A stretch of DNA of 11,535 bases from Absicoccus intestinalis (GTDB lineage: Bacteria; Bacillota_I; Bacilli_A; Erysipelotrichales; Erysipelotrichaceae), in assembly GCF_033971885.1 (NCBI RefSeq), contig NZ_JALBUS010000030.1, positions 1-11,535 of the forward strand, written 5' to 3'. Below are positions 6,428-11,535 of the stretch, piece after piece. The translations under genes and the position numbers were made by a program. The notes beneath the pieces were generated by a model, which was not told the DNA's origin, searched no databases, and saw only the letters and a list, made by a program, of their open reading frames with translations. Within the stretch, counting starts at the first letter, position 1. Every line of letters starts with the position of its first letter.

Positions 6428-7246
6428 TTATGCTGCCGATAAAATTCCTAAATATGAACAAACAATACCAAATACAAAGATGATCAAAATAATCAAAGTA
6501 GGATTCATTTTCTTATTTACCATACGCCATACCAGCAAAGTTATAATTAATGGAATAGCACCAGGCAACAAGGTGTCAAACATATCCTGAACAACAACTT
6601 TTACTTCACCGGATCTGAACGTTAGCGGACATTTAACAGCAACACGAGAATAAGCCATATTTCCGACAACAACGAGACCAATGATACTAAATGCTTCTGT
6701 GATCTTATCCAAGGTTCCAGATTGCAACAATGAAACAATTGCTTGTTTTCCTTGTTTGTAACCCATCATGAAGCAGTTATATCCAAAGAAAATCATCAAT
6801 GCTTTATATACAATTTCAAATAGCAAAGGTCCTGCAATATTTCCTTGCAATGCAAATTGGCAGCAAATACCTGCTAAAATTGGATAAACAACAGCTTGAG
6901 AAACTGTATCACCAATACCTGCCATAGGTCCCATCAAACCAGTACGTAAAGAGATGATATCTTCATCTTCAATAGCTGCACCATTTGCTTTCTGCTCCTC
7001 CATCGAAATCGTAATTCCATGAATAACAGTACCAATCCAAGAAGGTTCAGTATTAAAGAATTCCATGTATTTCTTTAACGCAGCAACTTGCTCTTCTTTG
7101 GTATCATATAGTTTTGTGACTACAGACATCATCTGGTTCGTCTGTCCCAAAGCCTGTAATCGTTCATAGTTATAACAAGTTTCACTTGAATAGGACAATA
7201 CCCAAGCCTTAACTAAATCCTTATGTGTCAAATGATGTTCTGCCAT
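6428..7246 (-). CDS. PTS EIID component, mannose/sorbose family
   Basis: A 272-residue integral membrane EIID subunit of a mannose-family PTS. With EIIC it forms the membrane channel and sugar site. The N-terminal half is cytoplasmic-like and holds the family hallmarks: WVLSYSSETCYNYERLQ at 15-31, a helix with KYMEFFNTEPSW at 59-70, and the signature SLRTGLMGPMAGIGDTVSQ at 99-117. The C-terminal third has hydrophobic spans, including IPLIITLLVWRMV and PTLIILIIFVFGIVCSYLG. Length is normal. It starts 2 bp after the EIIC stop, with GAGGCAG as ribosome binding site, so the two are translationally linked. The sequence resembles the AgaD/SorM type broadly, but this does not assign the sugar. A 9-bp inverted repeat follows the gene. 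Confidence 0.95.
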   Translation of the reverse strand: MAEHHLTHKDLVKAWVLSYSSETCYNYERLQALGQTNQMMSVVTKLYDTKEEQVAALKKYMEFFNTEPSWIGTVIHGITISMEEQKANGAAIEDEDIISLRTGLMGPMAGIGDTVSQAVVYPILAGICCQFALQGNIAGPLLFEIVYKALMIFFGYNCFMMGYKQGKQAIVSLLQSGTLDKITEAFSIIGLVVVGNMAYSRVAVKCPLTFRSGEVKVVVQDMFDTLLPGAIPLIITLLVWRMVNKKMNPTLIILIIFVFGIVCSYLGILSAA

Positions 7247-7248
7247 AA

Positions 7249-7992
7249 TTATTCTGCCTCCTCTGTATCATTTTGGAAGTAATACATAACTGCGGCAACG
7301 CATGATGCGAAGACGAAGCAAGCCATCGTATCCAATTTGAAGTACACGGTTAAGAAGAAACCCAAGAAGAAGAAACCAATAAGTTTTTTCTTTCCAATGT
7401 AGTTCAACAACATACCAATACCTAAAGCTGGCATAATAGATGCAACTAAGTTTAAAGCATTCGCTAAGCTCTTAGGGATTGAAGCAATCATATTTTGTGA
7501 CCAGGTTGCTCCATACACAATCATCAAGAATACTGGTAAACCATACAATAATAAGGACAATATTCCAGATGGCAAATAATTCATCAGGCGTACACCTCTT
7601 AAGTTACCTTCTTCCAAATATTTATCAGCACGATGTACCCAAAATGCATTGATTGTCATATACGCTGTATTCTGTACAATACCAATTAACGATAATGCAG
7701 CTGCAAATGTAACAGCCATTCGTGGATCTGCTTTTGAAATAATTGTCAAAGCGGTTCCATAAATACCTGCAACCATCAAGTTTCCAGGCATAGATCCTCC
7801 TGCTGTGATCCATCCTAAATAAGTTAATTGAATATAAGCTGCTGCTTTCATTCCTAAGATTGGTTGTCCCATGAACACTCCAACTAAGAAACCAGACCAT
7901 AATGGATATAACCAAGTTCTTGTAATCAAATGATTGAACCACCATTGACTACCTGTTGCCAGCAACGCTACTAAAATTGCTGATAAAATCAT
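7249..7992 (-). CDS. PTS EIIC component, mannose/sorbose family (operon head)
   Basis: A 247-residue membrane permease, first gene of the operon. Hydrophobic segments run through the whole length: the N-terminal span begins MILSAILVALLATGSQWW, then a span around YPLWSGFLVGVFMGQPI, a GMKAAAYIQLTYLGWITAGG block at 47-66 typical of the EII-Sor family, PGNLMVAGIYGTALTII, and C-terminal spans near LIGFFFLGFFLTVYFKL and ACFVFASCVAAVMYYF. It ends in an acidic cytoplasmic tail (QNDTEEAE). EIIC forms the translocation pathway with EIID. The ATG is preceded by AAGGAG ten bases upstream. The 502-bp region before it carries the regulatory elements, and the divergent RpiR-type gene faces it. That organisation marks this as the regulated first gene of the cluster. 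Confidence 0.95.
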   Translation of the reverse strand: MILSAILVALLATGSQWWFNHLITRTWLYPLWSGFLVGVFMGQPILGMKAAAYIQLTYLGWITAGGSMPGNLMVAGIYGTALTIISKADPRMAVTFAAALSLIGIVQNTAYMTINAFWVHRADKYLEEGNLRGVRLMNYLPSGILSLLLYGLPVFLMIVYGATWSQNMIASIPKSLANALNLVASIMPALGIGMLLNYIGKKKLIGFFFLGFFLTVYFKLDTMACFVFASCVAAVMYYFQNDTEEAE

Positions 7993-8050
7993 AAATTTCT
8001 GTCTCCTTTTCTGTTATTATGTATACAGGGAGAAATAAAATTCTTATTCG

Positions 8051-8089
8051 ACAATCATTAAGTACATGCTAACCTTTCTTAATGATTGT
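8051..8089. repeat. 12-bp perfect inverted repeat upstream of EIIC
   Basis: ACAATCATTAAG (8051-8062) and CTTAATGATTGT (8078-8089) are exact reverse complements around a 15-base centre. It lies 59-97 bases before the EIIC start. It may be the operator for the divergently encoded regulator, or a leader-RNA hairpin. No U-run follows in either direction, so it is not a normal terminator. Confidence 0.65.
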
Positions 8090-8225
8090 ATATACCTAAT
8101 TTTGTTTCCTCCCTTCTTTAGAATTCTTTTCTCCGATCTACGTTTATATCATAATGAATCATTTCCATCTTTGGAATACGATTTCATTCAATTCCTTTTC
8201 ATATTTTTGGCGGATTTTCCAGTTT

Positions 8226-8241
8226 TTGAAAACCTTTACAA
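8226..8241. promoter_or_regulatory. Cre-like site (one mismatch) overlapping the regulator promoter
   Basis: TTGAAAACCTTTACAA fits the Bacillus cre consensus WTGNAARCGNWWWCAW except for C in place of the central G. It covers the -35 box of the plus-strand promoter. Its last 14 bases match 13 of 14 positions at 9941-9954, which lie in the other intergenic region of this window, next to and overlapping a consensus cre. The core CG is usually important, so binding by CcpA is uncertain. Confidence 0.45.
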
Positions 8242-8263
8242 AATATCCTGTCAATGATATAGA
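8235..8263 (+). promoter_or_regulatory. Predicted promoter of the RpiR-type gene
   Basis: TTTACA (8235-8240), 17-base spacer, TATAGA (8258-8263), with TGA directly before the -10 as in extended -10 promoters. This would give a 5' leader of about 220 bases. Confidence 0.45.
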
Positions 8264-8357
8264 TGATATATGTGATTCAATCCTTAACTTCAGACATATA
8301 TGTACTATATTTTTACAAGCCGGTTACTATTCTCAAAATAGAAATTTTAATTGTTTT

Positions 8358-8385
8358 ATTATATATTATGTATAACAATTATGAA
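8358..8385 (-). promoter_or_regulatory. Possible promoter of the PTS operon
   Basis: Minus-strand TTCATA (8385-8380), 16-base spacer, TATAAT (8363-8358). The -10 is perfect and the -35 matches four of six. The dyad AATTATG/CATAATT at 8377-8400 covers the -35 and could be an operator. It is far from EIIC, so a closer start point is possible. Confidence 0.3.
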
Positions 8386-8494
8386 TTGAATTGCATAATT
8401 AAAACTGGCCTATCGATTCCATTATGCCTAGTGTTTATTCGTTTAATTCAACACATTACATTGGATTTTATCCTAGAAAGGGAGTTTTCATTTC

Positions 8495-9262
8495 ATGTCT
8501 TTAATGTTAAATACAGATTTATATCGTGAATTGTCTGATTCCGAAAAAAAAGTTATTGACTATATTGAAACTCACGAAAACAAAGTTGAATCATTCTCAA
8601 TTACAATGATTGCCAACCGTACTTTTACATCAACGGCAACCGTATCTCGTGCTATTAAGAAAATGGGATTTTCTGGTGGAATTTCTGAATTACGCTATAG
8701 CATCTCAATCAATAAATCTCCCTCAGAAGATGATCATGAAAAGAAAAACGAAGATATTGGCAACGTCAATCAGATACTAGCTAAATCATACCGTGAATGC
8801 ATGTATACCATAGACAATATTGTAATAACAGATATATTAAAAGTTATTGATTTTATAAAGTCAGCAAATCGTATTATCTTGTGTGCACTTGGATCATCCG
8901 CCATGGTTGCACAAGAATTCCAAGAACAACTCTTAATGCTTGGATATACCCCAATCCTCATGGCTGATGAAGTTTGGTTAAAACGTAGTAATCTAGTAAA
9001 ACAAAACGATTTAGTATTTATCATCACCACTTTAAATACTAGACCGGTTTTATTTGACATGGCCAATCGGGCTAAACATACAGGAGCAAAAGTTGTTACA
9101 TGTGTCTGTAAGGAAGGTACAAGTTTACAGGGTATATCGGATATCACAATAATTGGACATACAGAAAACATTGTAAATACATCTATCATGTCACAAACTT
9201 CTAGACTGTCTTTAATGATAATCACACGTACAATCACAGAATATCTGGCTTTATATGAATAA
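8495..9262 (+). CDS. RpiR/MurR-family transcriptional regulator (HTH + SIS)
   Basis: A 255-residue RpiR-family regulator. The N-terminal domain (about 1-75) has the helix-turn-helix typical of the family: ELSDSEKKVIDYI at 12-24 and SITMIANRTFTSTATVSRAI at 35-54, followed by KKMGFSGGISELR. The C-terminal SIS domain (about 115-245) has IILCALGSSAMVAQEFQEQL at 127-146 and a second strand with FIITTLNTRPVLFDMANRA, where the phosphosugar loop normally reads S-x-SGxT; this loop is degenerate, so the ligand or its binding mode may differ. AAAGGGAG sits 10 bases before the ATG. Facing the PTS operon across a shared control region, it probably senses a phosphorylated intermediate of that pathway and controls its promoter; activator versus repressor cannot be told. 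It is followed by a bidirectional terminator. Confidence 0.92.
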   Translation: MSLMLNTDLYRELSDSEKKVIDYIETHENKVESFSITMIANRTFTSTATVSRAIKKMGFSGGISELRYSISINKSPSEDDHEKKNEDIGNVNQILAKSYRECMYTIDNIVITDILKVIDFIKSANRIILCALGSSAMVAQEFQEQLLMLGYTPILMADEVWLKRSNLVKQNDLVFIITTLNTRPVLFDMANRAKHTGAKVVTCVCKEGTSLQGISDITIIGHTENIVNTSIMSQTSRLSLMIITRTITEYLALYE

Positions 9263-9329
9263 AAAAATCAGTTCTACCAATCATTTAATATGAAAAATCT
9301 CACATTAAACAAGGATAGAACTGATTTTT
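9261..9329. terminator. Bidirectional rho-independent terminator
   Basis: AAAAATCAGTTCTA (9263-9276) pairs perfectly with TAGAACTGATTTTT (9316-9329), 14 bp, with CC/GG just inside. Within the loop TTTAATATG and CACATTAAA pair at eight of nine positions, so a long two-stage hairpin forms. A-rich and T-rich flanks give U-runs in both directions. It separates the converging regulator (ends 9262) and membrane-protein gene (ends 9336). Confidence 0.85.
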
Positions 9330-9335
9330 ATATTT

Positions 9336-9878
9336 TTATAAATGATTTTTATAGTGATACATTTTAAATATTCTATAACCAAAATAAAATGATATTACAG
9401 CAGCTAAATACGTACCAAACATTGCTATTCTGGAAGATGCAATATCCTTTGAAATAAAGGAATTGATAATCAATAATATTCCAATAACAATGAAAAACAT
9501 CATTTTGGCAATCAAAGAAGAATTCGTTTCTTCTACATCCTTCTCATCGATATCATACTTTTTTGTATGATTTTTTTTCATATTATAATTTTCTATTCGC
9601 ACAGAATTTTTTAATACCTTTCGATATTCATATTCCAAAAATATAAGCAATATACATGGTACGACAATAGAAATCAATAAATTCGGAACAATTGTAAAAT
9701 AAATTAACAATCCAATTACTAAAACAATATAATATCGGAGTTGTAAAGTTTGAAACAATCCTTCCTGATCTTCTTTAATTTGATAAGCACGCTTTTCTTT
9801 TGGTACATAGTAAATAGCTCTTCCCCGTGCATCTCTATATATATTTTTTCCGCTAAGTTTATATTTTTGATTCTTCAT
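9336..9878 (-). CDS. Four-span membrane protein of unknown function
   Basis: A 180-residue protein that I cannot assign to a named family. The N-terminal 48 residues are cytoplasmic-like and basic, containing GKNIYRDARGRAIYYVPKEK, then a pair of hydrophobic spans at about 49-66 and 67-83, a charged loop (EYEYRKVLKNS, then NMKKNHTKKYDIDEKDVEE) at about 92-118, and two more spans near 121-140 and 150-170, ending in the basic FKMYHYKNHL. I chose the ATG at 9878 because AAAGGTGA is 5 bases before it; a GTG seven codons upstream lies on top of that site. It converges on the regulator, shares its terminator, and diverges from the fourth dehydrogenase. A TATAAT box with a fair -35 lies directly upstream. 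Nothing in the sequence links it to sugar metabolism. Confidence 0.75.
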   Translation of the reverse strand: MKNQKYKLSGKNIYRDARGRAIYYVPKEKRAYQIKEDQEGLFQTLQLRYYIVLVIGLLIYFTIVPNLLISIVVPCILLIFLEYEYRKVLKNSVRIENYNMKKNHTKKYDIDEKDVEETNSSLIAKMMFFIVIGILLIINSFISKDIASSRIAMFGTYLAAVISFYFGYRIFKMYHYKNHL

Positions 9879-9883
9879 TCTAT

Positions 9884-9891
9884 TCACCTTT
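9884..9891 (-). promoter_or_regulatory. Ribosome binding site deciding the start of the membrane protein
   Basis: AAAGGTGA on the minus strand, five bases before ATG 9878. It overlaps the codons that would follow the upstream GTG alternative, and so argues against that start. Confidence 0.6.
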
Positions 9892-9900
9892 TTCAGCACA

Positions 9901-9929
9901 ATTATATCTAAATTTTTATTCTATGTGAG
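9901..9929 (-). promoter_or_regulatory. Predicted promoter of the membrane-protein gene
   Basis: Minus-strand CTCACA (9929-9924), 17-base spacer, TATAAT (9906-9901). The -10 is perfect and the -35 matches four of six. The leader would be short. The consensus cre site begins four bases upstream of the -35. Confidence 0.5.
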
Positions 9930-9932
9930 CGT

Positions 9933-9948
9933 TTGTAAACGAAAACAT
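9933..9948. promoter_or_regulatory. Consensus cre site (CcpA operator)
   Basis: TTGTAAACGAAAACAT matches WTGNAARCGNWWWCAW at every defined position. It lies between the divergent membrane-protein and dehydrogenase genes. An overlapping inverted repeat, TTGTAAA (9933-9939) and TTTACAA (9948-9954), extends the symmetry. Catabolite control by CcpA with HPr-Ser-P is expected for one or both genes. I saw no convincing promoter for the plus-strand gene in this region. Confidence 0.7.
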
Positions 9949-10062
9949 TTACAACTTCCATATAAAAAATACATTTTATAAAATCCTTTTCATAATGCTT
10001 CCACCTTCTTTATTTTCAAGATTTTTTTATGTTATAACGCAACCAGAAGGAGGCTTCAATCA

Positions 10063-11085
10063 ATGAAAGCTGTAATATATTTTGGAAAACATGATGCAAG
10101 AGTATCTGATTTTAAAGAACCACCAATGGGAGAAGATTGTGTGAAAATTGCCGTAAGTTATTGTGGTATTTGTGGAACAGACATTCACAAATTTAATGGG
10201 ATGGGTGGATCACGTCCTGTTATTCCACCTGTAGTATTAGGACATGAAGCAAGCGGTATAGTTGTGGATGTAGGCTCAAAAGTAACAAGTTTCAAAGTTG
10301 GTGACCGTGTCGTTGCAGATCCAAACTGGAGTTGTGGTCATTGTTATTATTGTAAAAACGGACAAACCCATTTATGCGAAAATTCACGTGGTGTAGTCAA
10401 AGGATTTGCCGAATATATTTGTCCTCCTGAATCGAATGTATATAAAATTCCAGACTCCTTATCTATGGAACATGCTGCTTTGACAGAACCATTATCTTGT
10501 AGTATTCATGGCATGGATTTGGCAGAAGTTAAAACAGGTGATACTGTACTTATTGTAGGTATGGGATCTATCGGATCCATGATGGTTGAACTTGCTAGAA
10601 TTTCTGGTGCTTCAAATATTATTGTTGTTGAGCCTGTAAAAGAAAAAGAACCACTTGCAAAGAAATTAGGTGCTACATTATTTATTGATCCAACCACACA
10701 AGATGTCAATCAAGTAGTCAAAGATGCTGGTATTGAGAACGTTCAACATGTCATTGAATGTGTAGGCTTAAAAAATACAATCGAAAACTCTTTTGAATAT
10801 GCTGGAAAAGGGGCAACTGTTGTTTTATTTGGATTAGGCGATCCTAATAATCCTCCTGTATTTAATCAGTATAATGCATTCCAAAAAGAATTAGTTATAA
10901 AAACAAGTTTTGTAAATCCACACACAACACAACGCGCTATCAATTTATTATCACATGATCAAATTCATTGTGATGACATCATTGTAAAAATCATGGAGCC
11001 TGAAGAAGTTCCAAAAGAACTAGCTAGTAAAACCTACTTTAACAAAGGAAAAGTCCTTGTTAGAATGAGCGGAAAAGAAAACTAA
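10063..11085 (+). CDS. Zinc-dependent alcohol/polyol dehydrogenase (sorbitol-dehydrogenase-like)
   Basis: A 340-residue zinc-dependent medium-chain dehydrogenase, complete in motifs: SYCGICGTDIHKFNG at 32-46 with catalytic C37, LGHEASG at 59-65 (H61, E62), structural zinc cysteines C91, C94, C97 and C105, KGFAEYICPP at 113-122, LTEPLSCSIHG at 140-150 with E142, and the NAD-binding loop VGMGSIG at 165-171. The pattern is that of sorbitol/butanediol/threonine-type dehydrogenases and is not GatD-like; substrate unknown. AGAAGGAGG lies before the ATG. It stands alone with its own cre site and terminator, apart from the PTS operon, so it may use a free polyol or alcohol, although common control by carbon source is likely. 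A 33-codon membrane peptide follows directly. Confidence 0.9.
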   Translation: MKAVIYFGKHDARVSDFKEPPMGEDCVKIAVSYCGICGTDIHKFNGMGGSRPVIPPVVLGHEASGIVVDVGSKVTSFKVGDRVVADPNWSCGHCYYCKNGQTHLCENSRGVVKGFAEYICPPESNVYKIPDSLSMEHAALTEPLSCSIHGMDLAEVKTGDTVLIVGMGSIGSMMVELARISGASNIIVVEPVKEKEPLAKKLGATLFIDPTTQDVNQVVKDAGIENVQHVIECVGLKNTIENSFEYAGKGATVVLFGLGDPNNPPVFNQYNAFQKELVIKTSFVNPHTTQRAINLLSHDQIHCDDIIVKIMEPEEVPKELASKTYFNKGKVLVRMSGKEN

Positions 11086-11092
11086 TAATTAT

Positions 11093-11194
11093 ATGACAAA
11101 AAGAAAACAGAAAATTTTTGTAAATATAATCGGTGTCGTATTATTTGCAGTTCTTCTCTTTTTAGGATATAAGCTTGGAGGTTTATTCCTATAA
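11093..11194 (+). CDS. Small 33-residue single-span membrane protein
   Basis: An ATG 7 bases after the dehydrogenase stop opens a 33-codon frame. The peptide starts MTKRKQK, strongly positive, followed by one hydrophobic helix, FVNIIGVVLFAVLLFLGYKL, and ends GGLFL. The basic start and hydrophobic rest are what a small inner-membrane protein with its N-terminus in the cytoplasm looks like. It lies between the dehydrogenase and the terminator, in the same transcript. The ribosome binding site is weak (GGAAAAG well upstream), so translation may depend on coupling. I do not recognise a family. It could be a chance frame, but the amphipathic order of residues makes that less likely. Confidence 0.5.
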   Translation: MTKRKQKIFVNIIGVVLFAVLLFLGYKLGGLFL

Positions 11195-11202
11195 ATTAAT
11201 GC

Positions 11203-11235
11203 AGTCAGAGATAGTTATATCATCTCTGGCTTTTT
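11203..11235 (+). terminator. Rho-independent terminator after fourth dehydrogenase
   Basis: AGTCAGAGAT (11203-11212) pairs with ATCTCTGGCT (11222-11231), ten pairs including one G-U, nine-base loop, followed directly by TTTTT. It ends the dehydrogenase and small-peptide transcript. Confidence 0.85.
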
Positions 11236-11301
11236 GTTCATAAAAAAAGAGAATTCCTTATAAAAACTTCCCTAAGACAGAAGAGTATATTGAAATATGT
11301 A

Positions 11302-11490
11302 TTAAGCTTTGGCTACATCTTTAGTGATCATTAGATCAGCTCCAGAACCACAAATGTTGGCATCCACGACATCATCACGATGAACTGGTACTTTCATGAT
11401 AGCAAAACTGTAAGCGTCAGATAAATCAGTGTCTATGATGTTATAAACAAAACCCGTTGTGAACAAACAGTTATTTGTATCATAACGGGT
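11302..11490 (-). pseudogene. Possible gene remnant, 62 codons open after an in-frame stop
   Basis: The minus strand reads 62 codons without a stop, ending DLMITKDVAKA. The middle, SFAIMKVPVHRDDVVDANIC, then GSGAD, looks like ordinary protein sequence. It has no good start: the only ATG, giving 31 codons, lacks a ribosome binding site. An in-frame TAA (11491-11493) separates it from 14 open codons (DYLPWCSDIKTICK) that run to the window edge. It may be the 3' end of a gene broken by a nonsense change, or a chance frame beyond the hairpin at 11450-11492. I do not recognise the family. Confidence 0.3.
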
Positions 11491-11492
11491 TT
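11450..11492. terminator. Terminator-like hairpin near the right edge
   Basis: AAACCCGTT (11450-11458) and AACGGGTTT (11484-11492) pair perfectly over nine bases, and ACAAA/TTTGT (11463-11467, 11474-11478) can pair inside. On the minus strand it is followed by TTTTGTTTAT, so it could end a minus-strand gene lying to the right, whose last codons would be those before the TAA at 11491-11493. The stop codon lies inside the stem. Confidence 0.55.
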
Positions 11493-11535
11493 ATTTACAT
11501 ATTGTCTTTATATCACTGCACCATGGCAGATAATC

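Larger units (their letters stand above)
7993..8494. promoter_or_regulatory. Divergent control region between PTS operon and RpiR-type regulator
   Basis: A 502-bp AT-rich stretch with no convincing gene. From left to right it holds the EIIC ribosome binding site (8003-8008), a 12-bp inverted repeat (8051-8089), a ribosome-binding-like AAGGGAGG on the minus strand with no NTG start behind it (8115-8108), a cre-like sequence overlapping a plus-strand promoter (8226-8263), a possible minus-strand promoter TTCATA-16-TATAAT (8385-8358) overlapped by the dyad AATTATG/CATAATT (8377-8400), and the regulator's ribosome binding site AAAGGGAG (8477-8484). If the minus-strand promoter is right, the PTS mRNA has a leader of about 350 bases. 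The promoter calls are by eye in AT-rich DNA. Confidence 0.6.
11236..11535. other. Right-end region with little clear coding content
   Basis: About 300 bases with no complete gene. It holds a possible minus-strand gene remnant (11302-11490), a hairpin (11450-11492), and 14 further minus-strand codons open to the window edge that end in TAA at 11491-11493. The plus strand is full of stops. Confidence 0.5.

Noticed and set aside
7625..7945. 106-codon second frame within EIIC
   Set aside because: It lies inside a gene with clear EIIC features and has no start signals; a frame shadow.
8226..8254. Minus-strand TTGACA (8254-8249) as -35 of the PTS operon promoter
   Set aside because: The -35 is perfect, but at 16-18 bases spacing only poor -10 sequences such as TTTCAA occur.
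8066..8257. Plus-strand 63-codon open frame in the divergent region, rich in F, L and I
   Set aside because: No ribosome binding site, starts inside the 12-bp inverted repeat, and its composition is what AT-rich non-coding DNA gives.
7993..8494. Sigma-54 promoter with a LevR-type activator, common for mannose-family PTS operons
   Set aside because: No TGGCAC-N5-TTGC element found on either strand, and the neighbouring regulator is RpiR-type.
8263..8529. Plus-strand 88-codon open frame running into the regulator gene
   Set aside because: It starts within the predicted -10 box, lacks a ribosome binding site, and overlaps the well-supported regulator in another frame.
8770..9237. 155-codon open frame antisense to the regulator
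   Set aside because: It is the mirror of a clear HTH-SIS gene; no ribosome binding site and no recognisable domain.
1..11535. CRISPR array, tRNA or rRNA genes, transposase or phage integration sites
   Set aside because: No regularly spaced repeats, tRNA-like folds, transposase motifs or flanking duplications were seen by eye.

Overview
The window is low-GC DNA (roughly mid-30s percent by eye) with strong AGGAGG-type ribosome binding sites, rho-independent terminators, a consensus CcpA cre site, an RpiR-family regulator and a mannose-family PTS. This points to a Bacillota bacterium that lives on sugars, probably a gut firmicute. An Erysipelotrichia-type host is a guess from overall style, not shown by any marker gene.

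Left two thirds (1-7992, minus strand): one long carbohydrate operon of at least twelve genes, read right to left and running off the left edge. The order is PTS EIIC, EIID, an AlsE/ribulose-phosphate-epimerase-family protein, EIIA, EIIB, a GatD-like zinc dehydrogenase, a 94-residue protein I do not recognise, an HxlB-like SIS isomerase, a second GatD-like dehydrogenase, a second AgaF-like EIIA, a third zinc dehydrogenase, and the N-terminus of a class II sugar-bisphosphate aldolase. Most junctions are 2-17 bp or overlapping. Three wider gaps (6353-6427, 1719-1792 and 1243-1289) carry a hairpin, a promoter-like element and a terminator-like hairpin, so expression may be graded along the operon.

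Middle (7993-9262): a 502-bp divergent control region, then an RpiR-type regulator on the plus strand. The control region holds a plus-strand promoter overlapped by a cre-like site, AT-rich dyads, and next to the EIIC start a 12-bp inverted repeat with complementary purine- and pyrimidine-rich blocks. The regulator is the obvious candidate for controlling the PTS operon through a phosphosugar.

Right (9263-11535): a bidirectional terminator, a membrane protein of unknown function (minus), a divergent intergenic region with a consensus cre site, a fourth zinc dehydrogenase (plus) followed by a 33-residue single-span membrane peptide and a terminator, then a poorly coding end with a hairpin and a possible gene remnant.

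Proposed joint role (inference): the PTS imports and phosphorylates a hexose or hexitol; the dehydrogenases interconvert hydroxyl and keto groups of the phosphorylated product; the epimerase and the isomerase bring the resulting ketohexose phosphates to fructose 6-phosphate; the aldolase splits the bisphosphate. The set of three dehydrogenases plus two different ketose-phosphate-processing enzymes and two EIIA proteins is not a textbook operon known to me, and its substrate cannot be read from the sequence.
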